64,000 bases of DNA from Planctomycetota bacterium (GCA_002746535.1 NVWA01000009.1:44483-108482), one strand, 5' to 3'; counted from the first letter of the stretch, positions 40,684 to 49,558 are shown. A program made the numbers and translations. The notes: generated by a model from the sequence alone, not told the origin.

Positions 40684-41079
40684 TTAATTGCAATACCTTG
40701 AACAGATATCTTCAACCTTCATTAAAAGTTCATCTGTCTGAAATGGTTTGAATATATAATCTTTTGCTCCGTTTTTAATGGCGTTTAAAACTTGCCGCTT
40801 ACTTCCATCGGTGGTAATCATAATTACAGGTATATCTTTATATTGAGGATGGTTTTTCATAACCTTTAGGAATTCTATTCCATTTATATTGGGCATATGT
40901 AAATCAGAAAGAATTAAATTTACAACTAGGCCATCATCTAACATTTCCAGTGCAATTTCTGGGTCAGCTGCTTCATAGATTTCTTCTATGTTAACAGGGG
41001 AATTCGCAGGAAACTCAAGCAAACTCCTTTTAATTAATTGTCGCATGGTATTTAGATCATCTACAATCAGGATATTCAT
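40684..41079 (-). CDS. CheY-like single-domain response regulator
   Basis: The 131-residue protein is a classical CheY-type receiver. Asp7 and Asp8 form the acidic pocket, Asp59 in LSDLHMP is the phospho-acceptor, Thr89/Thr90 lies in MITTDGS and Lys111 in FKPFQT. GAKDYIFKPF near the end is typical. It differs from the paralogous group around it and lies on the opposite strand. No chemotaxis genes are in the window, so a motility role is only one option. Confidence 0.9.
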   Translation of the reverse strand: MNILIVDDLNTMRQLIKRSLLEFPANSPVNIEEIYEAADPEIALEMLDDGLVVNLILSDLHMPNINGIEFLKVMKNHPQYKDIPVIMITTDGSKRQVLNAIKNGAKDYIFKPFQTDELLMKVEDICSRYCN

Positions 41080-41309
41080 CTTATGAACTTACCATAATTT
41101 TTTTCTTTGTGTGTTACTCTTTATTATCGCTCATCACGTTTTTAAAATCAAATAATTTTATATTTTAATTATGGTCATGGATTGAATTTCATTTTGTCAT
41201 GAATGTCACAGACATGGTTTGGAGTAGATAAATAGGGACTGTATTTTTCATAATTGTAGGATACTTACTTTAAGTTAATGGTGAATTAACTATATTTTTT
41301 AGGTTGCTG

Positions 41310-41402
41310 ATGAAAGTTGAAGTAAATCTAACTAATCCTGAAAGAATGATTTGCCCGTTAATGATATTGGAGCCAAAAATTGAATGTATTAATCATCGAT
41401 GA
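41310..41402 (+). CDS. Possible 30-residue upstream ORF coupled to the next receiver gene
   Basis: ATG at 41310 opens 30 codons, beginning MKVEVNLTNPER, that end at a TGA at 41400-41402. AGG lies six bases upstream. The frame overlaps the start of the receiver gene by 23 bases, and the receiver's GGAG ribosome site is inside it. This geometry suits translational coupling. No homology is recognised and the ORF could be incidental. Confidence 0.35.
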   Translation: MKVEVNLTNPERMICPLMILEPKIECINHR

Positions 41403-41769
41403 CTCATCTCTTATAAGAGGAAGTTTATGTGCATTTTTTGAAAGCATCGGTTTCAATCATTATGAAGCTGAAAATGGAAAAGAAGCTTTAGATCTAGTAG
41501 CAAAAATAGAGCAATGGGAACTCATTCTCGTCGATTGGAATATGCCTGTCATGGATGGATTAGAATTTGTGAAATGTATTAGAAAAGTAAGAAAATATGA
41601 TTCAGTGAAATTGATAATGGTATCCGGGGAAAATAAAATATCCTACATTGAGGAGGCAATGGTAGCTGGTTCAGATGGATTTATTATGAAACCATTTGGG
41701 AGTACAGTTTTAGAAGAAAAATTATCAATTCTTGGAATTGAAATCGAAAAAAACTCGATGAATCTTTAA
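41380..41769 (+). CDS. CheY-like single-domain response regulator with TTG start
   Basis: The 129-residue receiver starts at a TTG codon supported by GGAG at 41369-41372. The frame reads NVLIIDDSSLIRGSL from its first codons and no ATG lies in a suitable position. Asp7-Asp8, Asp52 in LVDWNMPVMDG, Ser82 in MVSGEN and Lys104 in IMKPFG complete the active site. It resembles CheY more than the paralogous group. A stand-alone receiver again, without kinase or output domain nearby. Confidence 0.88.
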   Translation: MNVLIIDDSSLIRGSLCAFFESIGFNHYEAENGKEALDLVAKIEQWELILVDWNMPVMDGLEFVKCIRKVRKYDSVKLIMVSGENKISYIEEAMVAGSDGFIMKPFGSTVLEEKLSILGIEIEKNSMNL

Positions 41770-41913
41770 TAGTACCTTATAAGAGGTGCGTTCTGCTAAT
41801 CAGACTTATACATTCCATACTTTTAGCTGTTAAGCCTTGAGAAGATAAATCATTAAGTTGGTTGGATTATTAAAAGAAGTTAATAGTTGGCTTAGACTAT
41901 CGGAAAGAAGGAT

Positions 41914-42010
41914 ATGCTTGTGATAGAATGATTAAATTTCTTAAAGCTATATTTAGAATACACAAATTGTTTACTCTTTATTATTTAAACATTTTGCCTA
42001 TCACAAGCAT
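41914..42010. repeat. 13-bp inverted repeat enclosing 71 bases
   Basis: ATGCTTGTGATAG (41914-41926) is exactly inverted as CTATCACAAGCAT (41998-42010), and the flanking GGAT/ATCC continues the match after a 2-base offset. The 97-base unit could be a small mobile remnant or a structured RNA. No target duplication is obvious. Confidence 0.5.
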
Positions 42011-42354
42011 CCTATATATTATATCGTCTAAATACCCCCAAAGAAAAGAGATATCGTAAAAATAAGTACTAATTTATTATGAAAGAATAGTGGTTCGTTT
42101 TTTAAGAATTAGTGTCAGAGAAATTATTCTACAGAAAGTGAATGTATTTTATGTATTGAACTTTGGAGGTCGTTCTTAACGAATGGTTTCAACTTTAAGC
42201 TTGGAGGTTGTTTGCTGTTTTTGTTTTCAGATTTTTTTAAAACAACAAGTTACTGGACTTGAAATGAACAATGATTTGTTGAGATCATTTATGTTCTGGC
42301 ATGCAGCAAGGTCAGTTGTTGCTGCTGTTAAATTAGCGATAGAATTGAACTTTT

Positions 42355-42428
42355 ATAGTTTAACTCGAAAAACTATGCTCATAAGAGTTCGAGTTATCGG
42401 GTTTTGTTGTGATCTCTTATAAACATAG
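42355..42428. repeat. Interleaved inverted repeats (possible switching RNA)
   Basis: TAACTCGAA (42361-42369) pairs with TTCGAGTTA (42388-42396). CTATGCTCATAAGAG (42373-42387) pairs with CTCTTATAAACATAG (42414-42428) at 13 of 15 positions; the two exceptions become G-U pairs on the minus-strand RNA. A third, ATAGTTT/AAACTAT (42355-42361 and 42370-42376), overlaps both. The arms interleave, so the stems exclude each other. Confidence 0.45.
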
Positions 42429-42793
42429 CTATTTAAAGTTTCGGTATAGTTTAAGACGAAGTTAGACCCTATTCATAGCGAATGAATATAAATTTTATAG
42501 CTTGTCCATGGAAAGATTTCAGAAAAGAAAGTATTGCTCAGCTTTTTAACTATTTGAAAAATATAGAATCCCTTATTTTAAAATTGAGGTTGCTGAGTTG
42601 TGTTTAGCATTATAAATTTTGTGTAAAAGTTGAGGCGTTTTTTGCATTGAGTTCAGTACATTCATAAAAGTTTATTTTTAATTTTTTATTTCAAGAAATT
42701 ACTATTTTATTTTTAATGAAACTAAAAAAGACTTTATAAATCATGAAAAAATTACGATAAGAATAATGTATAACAAACCGAGAGGAGATCATT

Positions 42794-43246
42794 ATGAACA
42801 TTTTATTAATTGTTGATGAAGAAGCCTTTCCTGATTACGTCAATTTACTTTTAGCCCCCAAAAATTACTTTATAGTCTTTCATGATCCTGACCTTGCCTT
42901 GCAGCATTATGATCAAAAGCCCATTTATGATGTTATTATCATAGACTCGTTAAGACCTGTGGCGCAGATTGATCAATTTATATTAAAAATATGTGAGATA
43001 AAATCCTCACAAAATATTATTGTCTCCTCGGATACCGTTTGTGATCAAAAACTTTTACAAATTAACAAACATAATAGCTCAATTAAATCTCTGGAGAAAC
43101 CATTTAGTCTTTCTGAGATTGATGCTCTCATAGAAAGTTTAAATGAAAAGGAGATGTTATTAAATATTTTAATTTCGAATTATAAAATAACCAATATTGC
43201 TGAAATACTAGAAAGATCTTATCTTAAAAATAAGCAAATGGGTTAA
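42794..43246 (+). CDS. Partly degenerate stand-alone receiver with C-terminal extension
   Basis: The 150-residue protein has a receiver fold with Asp8-Glu9-Glu10, Asp51 in IIIDSLRP, VSSD at 77-80 and Lys102 in EKPFS. The usual M-P after the phospho-Asp is changed to L-R-P. Unlike its paralogues it carries about 30 extra residues at the C-terminus (ILISNYKITNIAEILERS). It is closest in layout to the protein at 39662, sharing LNLLL, F-x-D-P and the N-I-I-V-S-S strand. A strong ribosome site, GAGGAG, precedes the ATG. Confidence 0.82.
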   Translation: MNILLIVDEEAFPDYVNLLLAPKNYFIVFHDPDLALQHYDQKPIYDVIIIDSLRPVAQIDQFILKICEIKSSQNIIVSSDTVCDQKLLQINKHNSSIKSLEKPFSLSEIDALIESLNEKEMLLNILISNYKITNIAEILERSYLKNKQMG

Positions 43247-43629
43247 GGTGTTTTTATATAATTGAGCCTAAATTACTGTTTAAGTGTTTTCTCAATTATT
43301 TGTCCTTTTCAATATATTTTTTCTCCAGACATATTAGCCATCGCCTTGTCTGCAATTCAAAAGAATTAACATAGATTAAATTAAGTTCTTAGAATTTTAA
43401 TTGTGTCATTTTTTATAAATGATATGTAGACAATTTCTTTTCCTGAATACTTTTTAACTATTCACATGTATTAATAGATACATTTGAGTTAGTTGATTGT
43501 TACAATTTCATATGTTCTTCTTTAAATAATGAACTTTTTCTTTTTGATTTAGCAGAAAACTAATTAACTGTTGAAGAGAAATTAGATTTGTACCTGAAGT
43601 TTCATTATATTATTAATATTGAGATTTAA
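43247..43629. other. Gap with a 9-bp inverted repeat
   Basis: ATAATTGAG (43258-43266) and CTCAATTAT (43291-43299) form an AT-rich inverted repeat with a 24-base loop, just after the preceding receiver gene. It may act as a weak terminator. Nothing else was seen in the 383-base gap. Confidence 0.4.
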
Positions 43630-44004
43630 ATGACATCATCAGAGTTGAGCTTTTTAGTAGTAGATGATCAAAAAGATATTACAGATATGTTAGATGCCCA
43701 CTTATCTAAGTTTTATAAAGTGATTTGTTTTAATGATCCCCTTGAAGCACTAAAAAATTATGAAAACAATCCTACTTATTCAATCATATTAGTTGATTAT
43801 TACATGCCCAATTTGCGTGGCGATGAATTCATGGATAGAGTATTAACAATAAACCCTAAACAACAAATCATCGCTATCATTGGATCTCCACGATTGTCCT
43901 TTTTAAATATCATTAAAAAATATTCCTCTGTGGTGCAAATAATTGAAAAGCCGTTTCAATTATCAGAATTAGATCAGGCTATCAAGATCGCTACTAATTC
44001 CTGA
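43630..44004 (+). CDS. Stand-alone receiver-domain response regulator with altered switch residue
   Basis: The 124-residue protein has the acidic pair Asp12-Asp13, the phospho-acceptor Asp56 in LVDYYMPN and Lys in IEKPFQ. The switch Thr/Ser position reads AIIGSP, with Gly where Thr or Ser is usual and Ser one place later. It shares VVDDQKDITDML with IIDDDKYITDML of the next gene, so the two are close paralogues. A short GAG precedes the ATG. No output domain. Confidence 0.85.
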   Translation: MTSSELSFLVVDDQKDITDMLDAHLSKFYKVICFNDPLEALKNYENNPTYSIILVDYYMPNLRGDEFMDRVLTINPKQQIIAIIGSPRLSFLNIIKKYSSVVQIIEKPFQLSELDQAIKIATNS

Positions 44005-44007
44005 TCC

Positions 44008-44031
44008 TGCAAATAAAAAAAATCATTTGCA
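44008..44031 (+). terminator. Weak hairpin after the receiver gene at 43630
   Basis: TGCAAAT (44008-44014) pairs with ATTTGCA (44025-44031) around an A-rich loop, starting four bases after the stop codon. It lacks a good T-run, so termination is uncertain. It could be a 3' end stabiliser. Confidence 0.3.
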
Positions 44032-44085
44032 ATTAAGTACTATCTGAGGGATACTCTTTATTAAATGGTGATGAGTTTAAAATAA

Positions 44086-44451
44086 ATGACAAATATCCTA
44101 ATAATCGATGACGACAAATATATTACCGATATGCTCGAGGATTATCTATCAAATTATTTTGAAGTTAAGACTTTTAACTGTCCAATAGAAGCATTAATTC
44201 ATTATTCAAAAACACCTAATTATCCGATTGTTTTTTCAGATTTCCATATGGGAAAGATTAATGGTGATGAGTTAGTTGAGCAAATGCTAAAGGTAAATCC
44301 AAAACAGAAATTTATTCTTTGTACGGCTTCTATGAATAAAAAATTATTCGAAATTTCAGAAACTTACATCGATCAAATTTATTTATATGATAAGCCCTTT
44401 GATCTGAAAAAATTCAAAGAATTATGTGATACTATAATTGAAAGTATTTGA
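44086..44451 (+). CDS. Stand-alone receiver-domain response regulator
   Basis: The 121-residue protein has the acidic patch Asp8-Asp10, the phospho-acceptor Asp52 in FSDFHMGK, Thr80 in LCTAS and Lys103 in YDKPFD, so the core residues are intact. The usual Pro after the M in the acceptor loop is a Gly. It is the last of the five-member paralogous group. It shares INGDELVEQMLKVNPKQK with RGDEFMDRVLTINPKQQ of its neighbour. It converges with the membrane protein gene at 44473. Confidence 0.87.
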   Translation: MTNILIIDDDKYITDMLEDYLSNYFEVKTFNCPIEALIHYSKTPNYPIVFSDFHMGKINGDELVEQMLKVNPKQKFILCTASMNKKLFEISETYIDQIYLYDKPFDLKKFKELCDTIIESI

Positions 44452-44472
44452 ACCTTCATTTATTTTTACACA

Positions 44473-44961
44473 TCAATGATTAGTATGTTCGATTAATTTA
44501 ATTTGCTTTCGAACAATCAGTAATGGGATGATCCCTAGGATTCCAAAGGAGCAATCGATCATTTGCCAAAATAGAGGTATTTCTCTAATATGCCCACATA
44601 TTAGTGCAAGTGGAATCACTAAAGTGCATGAAATTATACCAAATTCTATTACCCATATATTTTTTATTGGATCTCTCAAAGGCCCAATAAATAGGATCGC
44701 TAAAACAATATGAGCAAATGCTAACCAATCTGTTCCATAAGATAAAAATGGATATTTTTGATTTGTATCAGACAGTCCAAGATAAACTTTAGTTATCCAG
44801 GCAGATAAATCCGGATAACTTTCTGCGATTGTTGAATTAGTTCCTAAATAATTATTCAATATTTTCAATTCCCATTCTAATGGGAAAGCAGTAATACCGC
44901 TTATTAGCAACCCTATAATGAATAATAGAATCCAAAATTTTATTTTTATATTCGTCTTCAT
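44473..44961 (-). CDS. Four-helix integral membrane protein of unknown function
   Basis: The 162-residue protein has about four membrane helices (about 9-28, 79-96, 103-122 and 130-150). A soluble loop between the first two contains AWITKVYLGLSDTNQKYP and SYGTDWLAFAH. I do not recognise a characterised family, although the YGTDWLAFAH motif has the look of a conserved one. The start codon overlaps the stop of the AstE/AspA-like gene (44958-44961), so the two are co-transcribed and may be functionally linked. Confidence 0.8.
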   Translation of the reverse strand: MKTNIKIKFWILLFIIGLLISGITAFPLEWELKILNNYLGTNSTIAESYPDLSAWITKVYLGLSDTNQKYPFLSYGTDWLAFAHIVLAILFIGPLRDPIKNIWVIEFGIISCTLVIPLALICGHIREIPLFWQMIDCSFGILGIIPLLIVRKQIKLIEHTNH

Positions 44962-45980
44962 TTTAAAACTTCATTTAATGTATAATATTTTTTATAGGTT
45001 GCAATTTCATCGCCCGGCTTAATGATTGAATATCCATTTGATGGTCCTATGCTAGCACAAGCACCCGAAAAAGGTGCTATGAATTTTTTTGAGATTGTGA
45101 AGTCATTTAAGTTTCTTAATACACCTAAGATGTCACCTTTTTGGCATGTTTGTCCATTTTTAACTCTTGAGGAAAAATGGCCATAATCTTCTGAAATTAT
45201 GCTTTCAGCCTTTTCTTCACGTTTAAAAAATGTTGATGGTTGTGGTTTTAATTCCCCCGGAATCATTTTCAAAAATTTCATAGCATTGAGTAAGCTATTA
45301 TAAGCTCTATCGGTTGATGATTCGCAAGATTGTTCTTGATACCCCGGAAACTCCAGCAAGAGTGCCGTTTTATTTATTTTTGATGCTTGTAGGTACATTG
45401 TTTGTGAAAACATTGAAGAATCATTTTGTAAATCTATAAAATCCATTCCCATGGAATTGGCTAAGGCAATACTTTCTTCGTGAGAGTTGGAACATGCTGC
45501 GAAGCAACCATCAATTAATCGGCAATTGTGAAAATCTAGAACAACATCAGCATTTTTAATAAAGTTCTCGGTAATTTCATAACTGAACTTTTCCATCCAT
45601 TCGCCTTCAGGTTTTCCTGGGAAAAATCGGTTTGCATTTACTATTTTTTTCCCTCCTTTTAGTTTTTCCCTTTCAGTTGCTGAAGCGGCGTCATGAAAAT
45701 ATTCAAATCCTCGCCACAAACCTACTTGATAGGTGGATACGATGGGTAAAATTACAATATTGCCCTTAAGAGGTTTTGGATTAAATTGTCCATTGAGTAA
45801 TTTATCAAACACGGCCGGTCCAATTAATTCATCTTGGTGCAATAATCCAGAAATCATTAGTGTTGGGCCATCACTTGTGCCTGAAATGGTAATCACGGGA
45901 ATTTCGTGCTGTAGAATTGGCCAATGATGATGTGTGATTCCTTTAGTGGAAGTTAATATTTCTTGTAATTTTTCCATCAT
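44958..45980 (-). CDS. Succinylglutamate desuccinylase/aspartoacylase-family zinc deacylase
   Basis: The 340-residue protein belongs to the M14-like AstE/AspA family. The first zinc motif is His48-Gln-Asp-Glu51 (GLLHQDE), and the third ligand is His151 in VLDFHNC. Asn and Arg in VNANRFFPG bind the substrate carboxylate in relatives. The C-terminal domain (about 265-330) looks like the beta-barrel with KNGQTCQKGDILG. It should remove an acyl group from an N-acylated amino acid or similar compound. The two adjacent Met codons make the start uncertain by one residue. It overlaps the downstream membrane protein gene. Confidence 0.88.
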   Translation of the reverse strand: MMEKLQEILTSTKGITHHHWPILQHEIPVITISGTSDGPTLMISGLLHQDELIGPAVFDKLLNGQFNPKPLKGNIVILPIVSTYQVGLWRGFEYFHDAASATEREKLKGGKKIVNANRFFPGKPEGEWMEKFSYEITENFIKNADVVLDFHNCRLIDGCFAACSNSHEESIALANSMGMDFIDLQNDSSMFSQTMYLQASKINKTALLLEFPGYQEQSCESSTDRAYNSLLNAMKFLKMIPGELKPQPSTFFKREEKAESIISEDYGHFSSRVKNGQTCQKGDILGVLRNLNDFTISKKFIAPFSGACASIGPSNGYSIIKPGDEIATYKKYYTLNEVLK

Positions 45981-46119
45981 GAGTTCTCTTAATTGAGTTA
46001 GTTTCTAAAGAAAAGATTCTAAAAGGTTTTGAATAGTACCTTAAAATAAAAACTATCAAAATAGTTTATTTAAATAGTGAATGATTTGTAGGGGTAGGTT
46101 GAGAAAAGCTAAAGAAAGG

Positions 46120-46154
46120 CCTGACGGTCGTTGAAATTTCTACGACACGTCAGG
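46120..46154 (-). terminator. Terminator of ahcY
   Basis: CCTGACG (46120-46126) and CGTCAGG (46148-46154) pair, with inner GTCGT/ACGAC and a single bulged base. On the minus strand the stem is followed by a pyrimidine-rich tract (CCTTTCTTTAGCTTTT). It starts 12 bases after the ahcY stop. Confidence 0.75.
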
Positions 46155-46165
46155 ATACTAATTAT

Positions 46166-47476
46166 TTAATAACGGTAGTGGTTAGGTTTATAAGGACCTT
46201 CAACAGGTAAGTCTAAATATTCGGATTGTTCTGGAGTAAGAACCTCAAGGACAACACCAATTTTTTCTAAATGAAGTCTTGCAACTTCTTCATCTAATTT
46301 TTTAGGAAGCATATATACTTTCAAATCATATTTATCGGGGTTTTTGAAAAGCTCAATTTGCGCTAGAACTTGGTTTGTAAATGAATTACTCATAACAAAC
46401 GATGGGTGACCTGTAGCGCAACCAAGATTTACTAATCGACCTTCGGCAAGAAGAATAATTGAATGCCCGTCTGGGAAAGTAAATTTATCTACTTGTGGTT
46501 TAATGTTTAATTCTTTGATACCTGAAACAGCTTTTAAACCTGCAACATCTATCTCGGTGTCGAAATGGCCAATGTTACAAACAATAGCGTCGTTTTTCAT
46601 TTTTGACATAACAGGTACTGTAATAATATCTTTATTGCCAGTTGTGGTAACGAAGATATCACCTTGAGATGCAGCCGAATCCATTTTCATTACTTCAAAA
46701 CCTTCCATAGCTGCTTGTAATGCACAGATAGGATCAATTTCAGTTACAAGAACTCTTGCGCCAAAGCTTGACATTGAATGTGCACAACCTTTACCAACAT
46801 CACCGTAACCAGCAATGACGACAACTTTACCAGCAATCATAATGTCTGTAGCTCGTTTGATTCCATCGGCCAAAGATTCTCTACAACCATATAGATTATC
46901 AAATTTTGATTTAGTAACTGAATCGTTAACATTTATGGCAGGGCATTTTAAAATGCCATTTTTTACCATTCTTTCTAGATTGTGAACGCCTGTTGTTGTT
47001 TCTTCTGAAAGACCTTTAACTTCCTTCATAAGATCAGCATAACGATCTTCATGCATCATATTGGTTAGGTCGCCACCATCATCAAGAATCATGTTTGGTC
47101 CTTTACCTTCACCCCATTCAATTGTTTGTTCGATGCACCATTCTGATTCTTCTTGAGATTGACCTTTCCAGGCAAATACAGGAATACCGACTTTAGCAAT
47201 TGCTGCTGCCGCATGATCTTGAGTTGAGAATATGTTACATGATGACCATTTGATTTCTGCGCCAAGTGCATCTAGAGTTTCAATCAGAACGGCTGTTTGT
47301 ATTGTCATGTGTAGGCAGCCGGCAATGCGAGCACCTTTTAGAGGTTGTTCTTTGCCGTATGTTTCTCTGAGAGACATTAGCCCTGGCATTTCTCTTTCAG
47401 CTAGATCGATTTCTTTACGACCCCAATCCGCCAGTGATAAATCTTGCACTTTATATTTGTTGGCAACTTCGTCCAT
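46166..47476 (-). CDS. ahcY: Adenosylhomocysteinase
   Basis: The 436-residue enzyme hydrolyses S-adenosylhomocysteine to adenosine and homocysteine, recycling the product of methylations. Visible features are [16 protein letters not shown] near the start, [16 protein letters not shown] (184-197), the NAD-binding GYGDVG at 223-228, and the conserved end KPNHYRY. The length fits the family. AAGGAG lies seven bases before the ATG. No SAH riboswitch pattern is evident in the leader, and metK or a homocysteine gene is not adjacent. Confidence 0.98.
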   Translation of the reverse strand: MDEVANKYKVQDLSLADWGRKEIDLAEREMPGLMSLRETYGKEQPLKGARIAGCLHMTIQTAVLIETLDALGAEIKWSSCNIFSTQDHAAAAIAKVGIPVFAWKGQSQEESEWCIEQTIEWGEGKGPNMILDDGGDLTNMMHEDRYADLMKEVKGLSEETTTGVHNLERMVKNGILKCPAINVNDSVTKSKFDNLYGCRESLADGIKRATDIMIAGKVVVIAGYGDVGKGCAHSMSSFGARVLVTEIDPICALQAAMEGFEVMKMDSAASQGDIFVTTTGNKDIITVPVMSKMKNDAIVCNIGHFDTEIDVAGLKAVSGIKELNIKPQVDKFTFPDGHSIILLAEGRLVNLGCATGHPSFVMSNSFTNQVLAQIELFKNPDKYDLKVYMLPKKLDEEVARLHLEKIGVVLEVLTPEQSEYLDLPVEGPYKPNHYRY

Positions 47477-47597
47477 TTTTTTTCTCCTTAAATTGTTGTG
47501 TTCTATTCAAAATAAATACTTAATAACCTAAATAGTAAGAGAATTCTTCGTTGGGTAAATATTCAATAGGTTATGCTTTTAAACTTCCAACCAATAG

Positions 47598-47626
47598 TTG
47601 ACGCTGATAAACCCTATCGTTAAGAT
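47598..47626 (+). promoter_or_regulatory. Promoter candidate for the YhiN-type flavoprotein gene
   Basis: TTGACG (47598-47603) and TAAGAT (47621-47626) are 17 bases apart. The gene start is 41 bases downstream of the -10 box. It is one of four good -35/-10 pairs seen in the window. Confidence 0.5.
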
Positions 47627-47667
47627 ATTCTGAGTAAAAATTGATGTTGGCTTAAAAGAAGTGCGAA

Positions 47668-48876
47668 ATGCAAGAATATGAAACCGTAATCATCGGTGCC
47701 GGTGCGGCCGGATTAATGACCGCCATACAATGTGGCTTGAAAAATATACCCGTTATTGTGATTGACTCACAATTAAAAATTGGAAAAAAAATCCTTATTT
47801 CCGGAGGTGGTAGATGCAACGTGACCAATCAAAATATTTCTTCGAAGTATTTTAACTGTTTATCCAAAAACTTTGTGAGTGGTATTTTAAAAAACTTTTC
47901 AAAAGATGATGTCATCAATTATTTTAAGAAAAATGGATTACCGTTAAAAATTGAAGATGAGTTTCAAAAATATTTTCCTATTTCTGACAAGGCGAGTGAT
48001 GTCTTAAATGTGTTTTTAAACGGATTAAAACAATATGATATTCCTTTATTAAATGACGTTGAGATCATTGAAGTCAGTAAAGAAAATGATAAATTTTTAT
48101 TAACAGCACAAAATAATCACATAATTAAATGTGTGAATCTAATCATTGCAACAGGTGGTAAATCTTTGCCGCAATCAGGAAGTACTGGTTTTGGCTATCA
48201 AGTTGCGGAAAAATTTGGTCATAAACTAATTTGCCCATCACCGGCCTTAACGCCGCTTTTGAGTGAAAACACCATTTGCCATGAACTCTCGGGTTATGCG
48301 GTCGGGGTTAATGTCAGTTTATATGAAAACAATAAAAAAGTTAAGATGTTTTCGGGCCCCATGTTATTTACGCATAAAGGTTATAGTGGCCCAGTTGTTT
48401 TGAATATTTCTCGGCATTATATACTTAGCCAAACGCAAGATAAATTTTTGGAAGTAAACTTTTTACCGGAAATATCTGAAGATGATTTTTTATCTTTTTT
48501 ACAAAATCAATCATCTGATTTGATTTCAAAAATTTTACGAAACTATTTTAGCCGTCATTTTGTATCTTATATTTGTGAGTTAGTAGAAATCCCAGAAGAT
48601 TTAAATTTGTCTAATTTAAATAAATCTAAAAGAGTATTATTACAAAAGAAATTATTTCATTTTAAATTAGAGGTGAATGGTTTTAAAGATTGGCCTTTTG
48701 CTGAAGTTACAAGTGGTGGCGTAGATATCAAAGAATTGTGTCCTAAAAGATTGGAATCAAAATTATGTAAAAACCTCTTTTTTTGTGGTGAAGTTATAGA
48801 TGTTGATGGCGATCTTGGAGGCTATAATTTCCAATGGGCTTTCTCAAGTGGAGCAACAATTGCCAAAAACCTGTAG
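47668..48876 (+). CDS. BaiN/YhiN (HI0933)-family FAD-dependent oxidoreductase
   Basis: The 402-residue flavoprotein has the FAD-binding GAGAAG at residues 10-15, the family signature SGGGRCNVTN at 45-54 and an IATGGKSLPQSGSTG loop. The C-terminal cap ends GYNFQWAFSSG with GEVIDVDGDLGG before it. The family includes BaiN, a bile acid reductase, but most members are uncharacterised and widespread. The protein is cytoplasmic with no signal peptide. The gene is monocistronic, divergent from ahcY. Confidence 0.92.
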   Translation: MQEYETVIIGAGAAGLMTAIQCGLKNIPVIVIDSQLKIGKKILISGGGRCNVTNQNISSKYFNCLSKNFVSGILKNFSKDDVINYFKKNGLPLKIEDEFQKYFPISDKASDVLNVFLNGLKQYDIPLLNDVEIIEVSKENDKFLLTAQNNHIIKCVNLIIATGGKSLPQSGSTGFGYQVAEKFGHKLICPSPALTPLLSENTICHELSGYAVGVNVSLYENNKKVKMFSGPMLFTHKGYSGPVVLNISRHYILSQTQDKFLEVNFLPEISEDDFLSFLQNQSSDLISKILRNYFSRHFVSYICELVEIPEDLNLSNLNKSKRVLLQKKLFHFKLEVNGFKDWPFAEVTSGGVDIKELCPKRLESKLCKNLFFCGEVIDVDGDLGGYNFQWAFSSGATIAKNL

Positions 48877-48994
48877 TACAATCATTTTTGACTTTTGAAT
48901 ATTTAAATATCATAACACCATACATAACAAGTGTTTAAAGCCAGTTTATCTTTGGATTATCGAATGTAGAATTGTTGTTTTCTCGTAAATAGTT

Positions 48995-49022
48995 TTGACT
49001 TAATTGGCCAGTACGATATATT
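48995..49022 (+). promoter_or_regulatory. Promoter candidate for nrdR
   Basis: TTGACT (48995-49000) and TATATT (49017-49022) are separated by 16 bases, 68 bases before the nrdR start. No obvious NrdR box pair was found here, though a search with the consensus would be needed. Confidence 0.55.
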
Positions 49023-49089
49023 GTGGTGCCCAAAAAAGATTAGTCACTATAATGTGTCTTTGTTTTAGCATGCTATTGGAGAAAAAACT

Positions 49090-49539
49090 GTGAAATGTCC
49101 ATTTTGTAAGAAAAATGATGATCGTGTAGTCGATTCTAGAAGTTCTGAAGACGGAACTTCCATTAGAAGAAGACGTGAGTGTTTGGATTGTGGTAGACGT
49201 TTTACCAGTTATGAGAGAATAGAACACATTCCTTTTCAGGTAATTAAAAAAGATGGTGGTAGAGTTGAGTTTAATCGTGATAAGATTGTAAATGGTATTT
49301 TAAAAGCTTGTCATAAAAGACCTATTAGCCAAGATTCTATTTTTGAATTAGGCGATGAAATAGAATCAGAAATTCATAATCTGTATGATAAAGAAGTTGA
49401 ATCAACTAAAATTGGTGAACTGGTTTCTCAAAAGTTAAAGAAACTTGATAAGGTTGCCTATGTTAGATTTGCATCGGTGTATTACGATTTTAAAGATGTA
49501 AATGAATTTATGTCTGAGTTACGCACCATCTTGAAATAA
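49090..49539 (+). CDS. nrdR: Transcriptional repressor NrdR
   Basis: The 149-residue protein has a zinc ribbon with Cys3, Cys6, Cys31 and Cys34, followed by an ATP-cone domain (about 49-139) with VIKKDGGRVEFNRDKI and KVAYVRFASVY. NrdR represses ribonucleotide reductase genes when dATP or ATP is bound. The start codon is GTG, with TTGGAG upstream, and it begins directly with KCPFC, as in other NrdR proteins. It is followed after 19 bases by an NrdD-like gene, suggesting an operon. Confidence 0.97.
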   Translation: MKCPFCKKNDDRVVDSRSSEDGTSIRRRRECLDCGRRFTSYERIEHIPFQVIKKDGGRVEFNRDKIVNGILKACHKRPISQDSIFELGDEIESEIHNLYDKEVESTKIGELVSQKLKKLDKVAYVRFASVYYDFKDVNEFMSELRTILK

Positions 49540-49558
49540 TGATTGCTACGGTAGTTAG

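Larger units (their letters stand above)
41770..42793. other. 1-kb non-coding stretch within the receiver cluster
   Basis: I find no convincing gene here. A 79-codon frame at 42183-42422 has odd composition and runs through the inverted repeats below. A 41-codon frame at 42482-42607 lacks a ribosome site. The stretch does hold two structured parts, 41914-42010 and 42355-42428. The GAGGAG ribosome site of the next receiver gene is at 42782-42787. Confidence 0.5.

Noticed and set aside
42183-42422. A 79-codon frame in the large receiver-cluster gap
   Set aside because: It lacks a ribosome site, has odd Cys/Phe/Leu content, and runs across the interleaved inverted repeats, which better explain the sequence.
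42482-42607. A 41-codon frame beginning MNINFIACPWKDFR
   Set aside because: No ribosome site and no support beyond the open frame itself in very AT-rich DNA.
39266-44472. The receiver cluster as a genomic island
   Set aside because: No integrase, transposase, tRNA edge or clear attachment repeats were seen; the low gene density alone is not enough.
47477-47667. A SAH riboswitch in the ahcY leader
   Set aside because: I could not find the expected paired elements in the short AT-rich leader.
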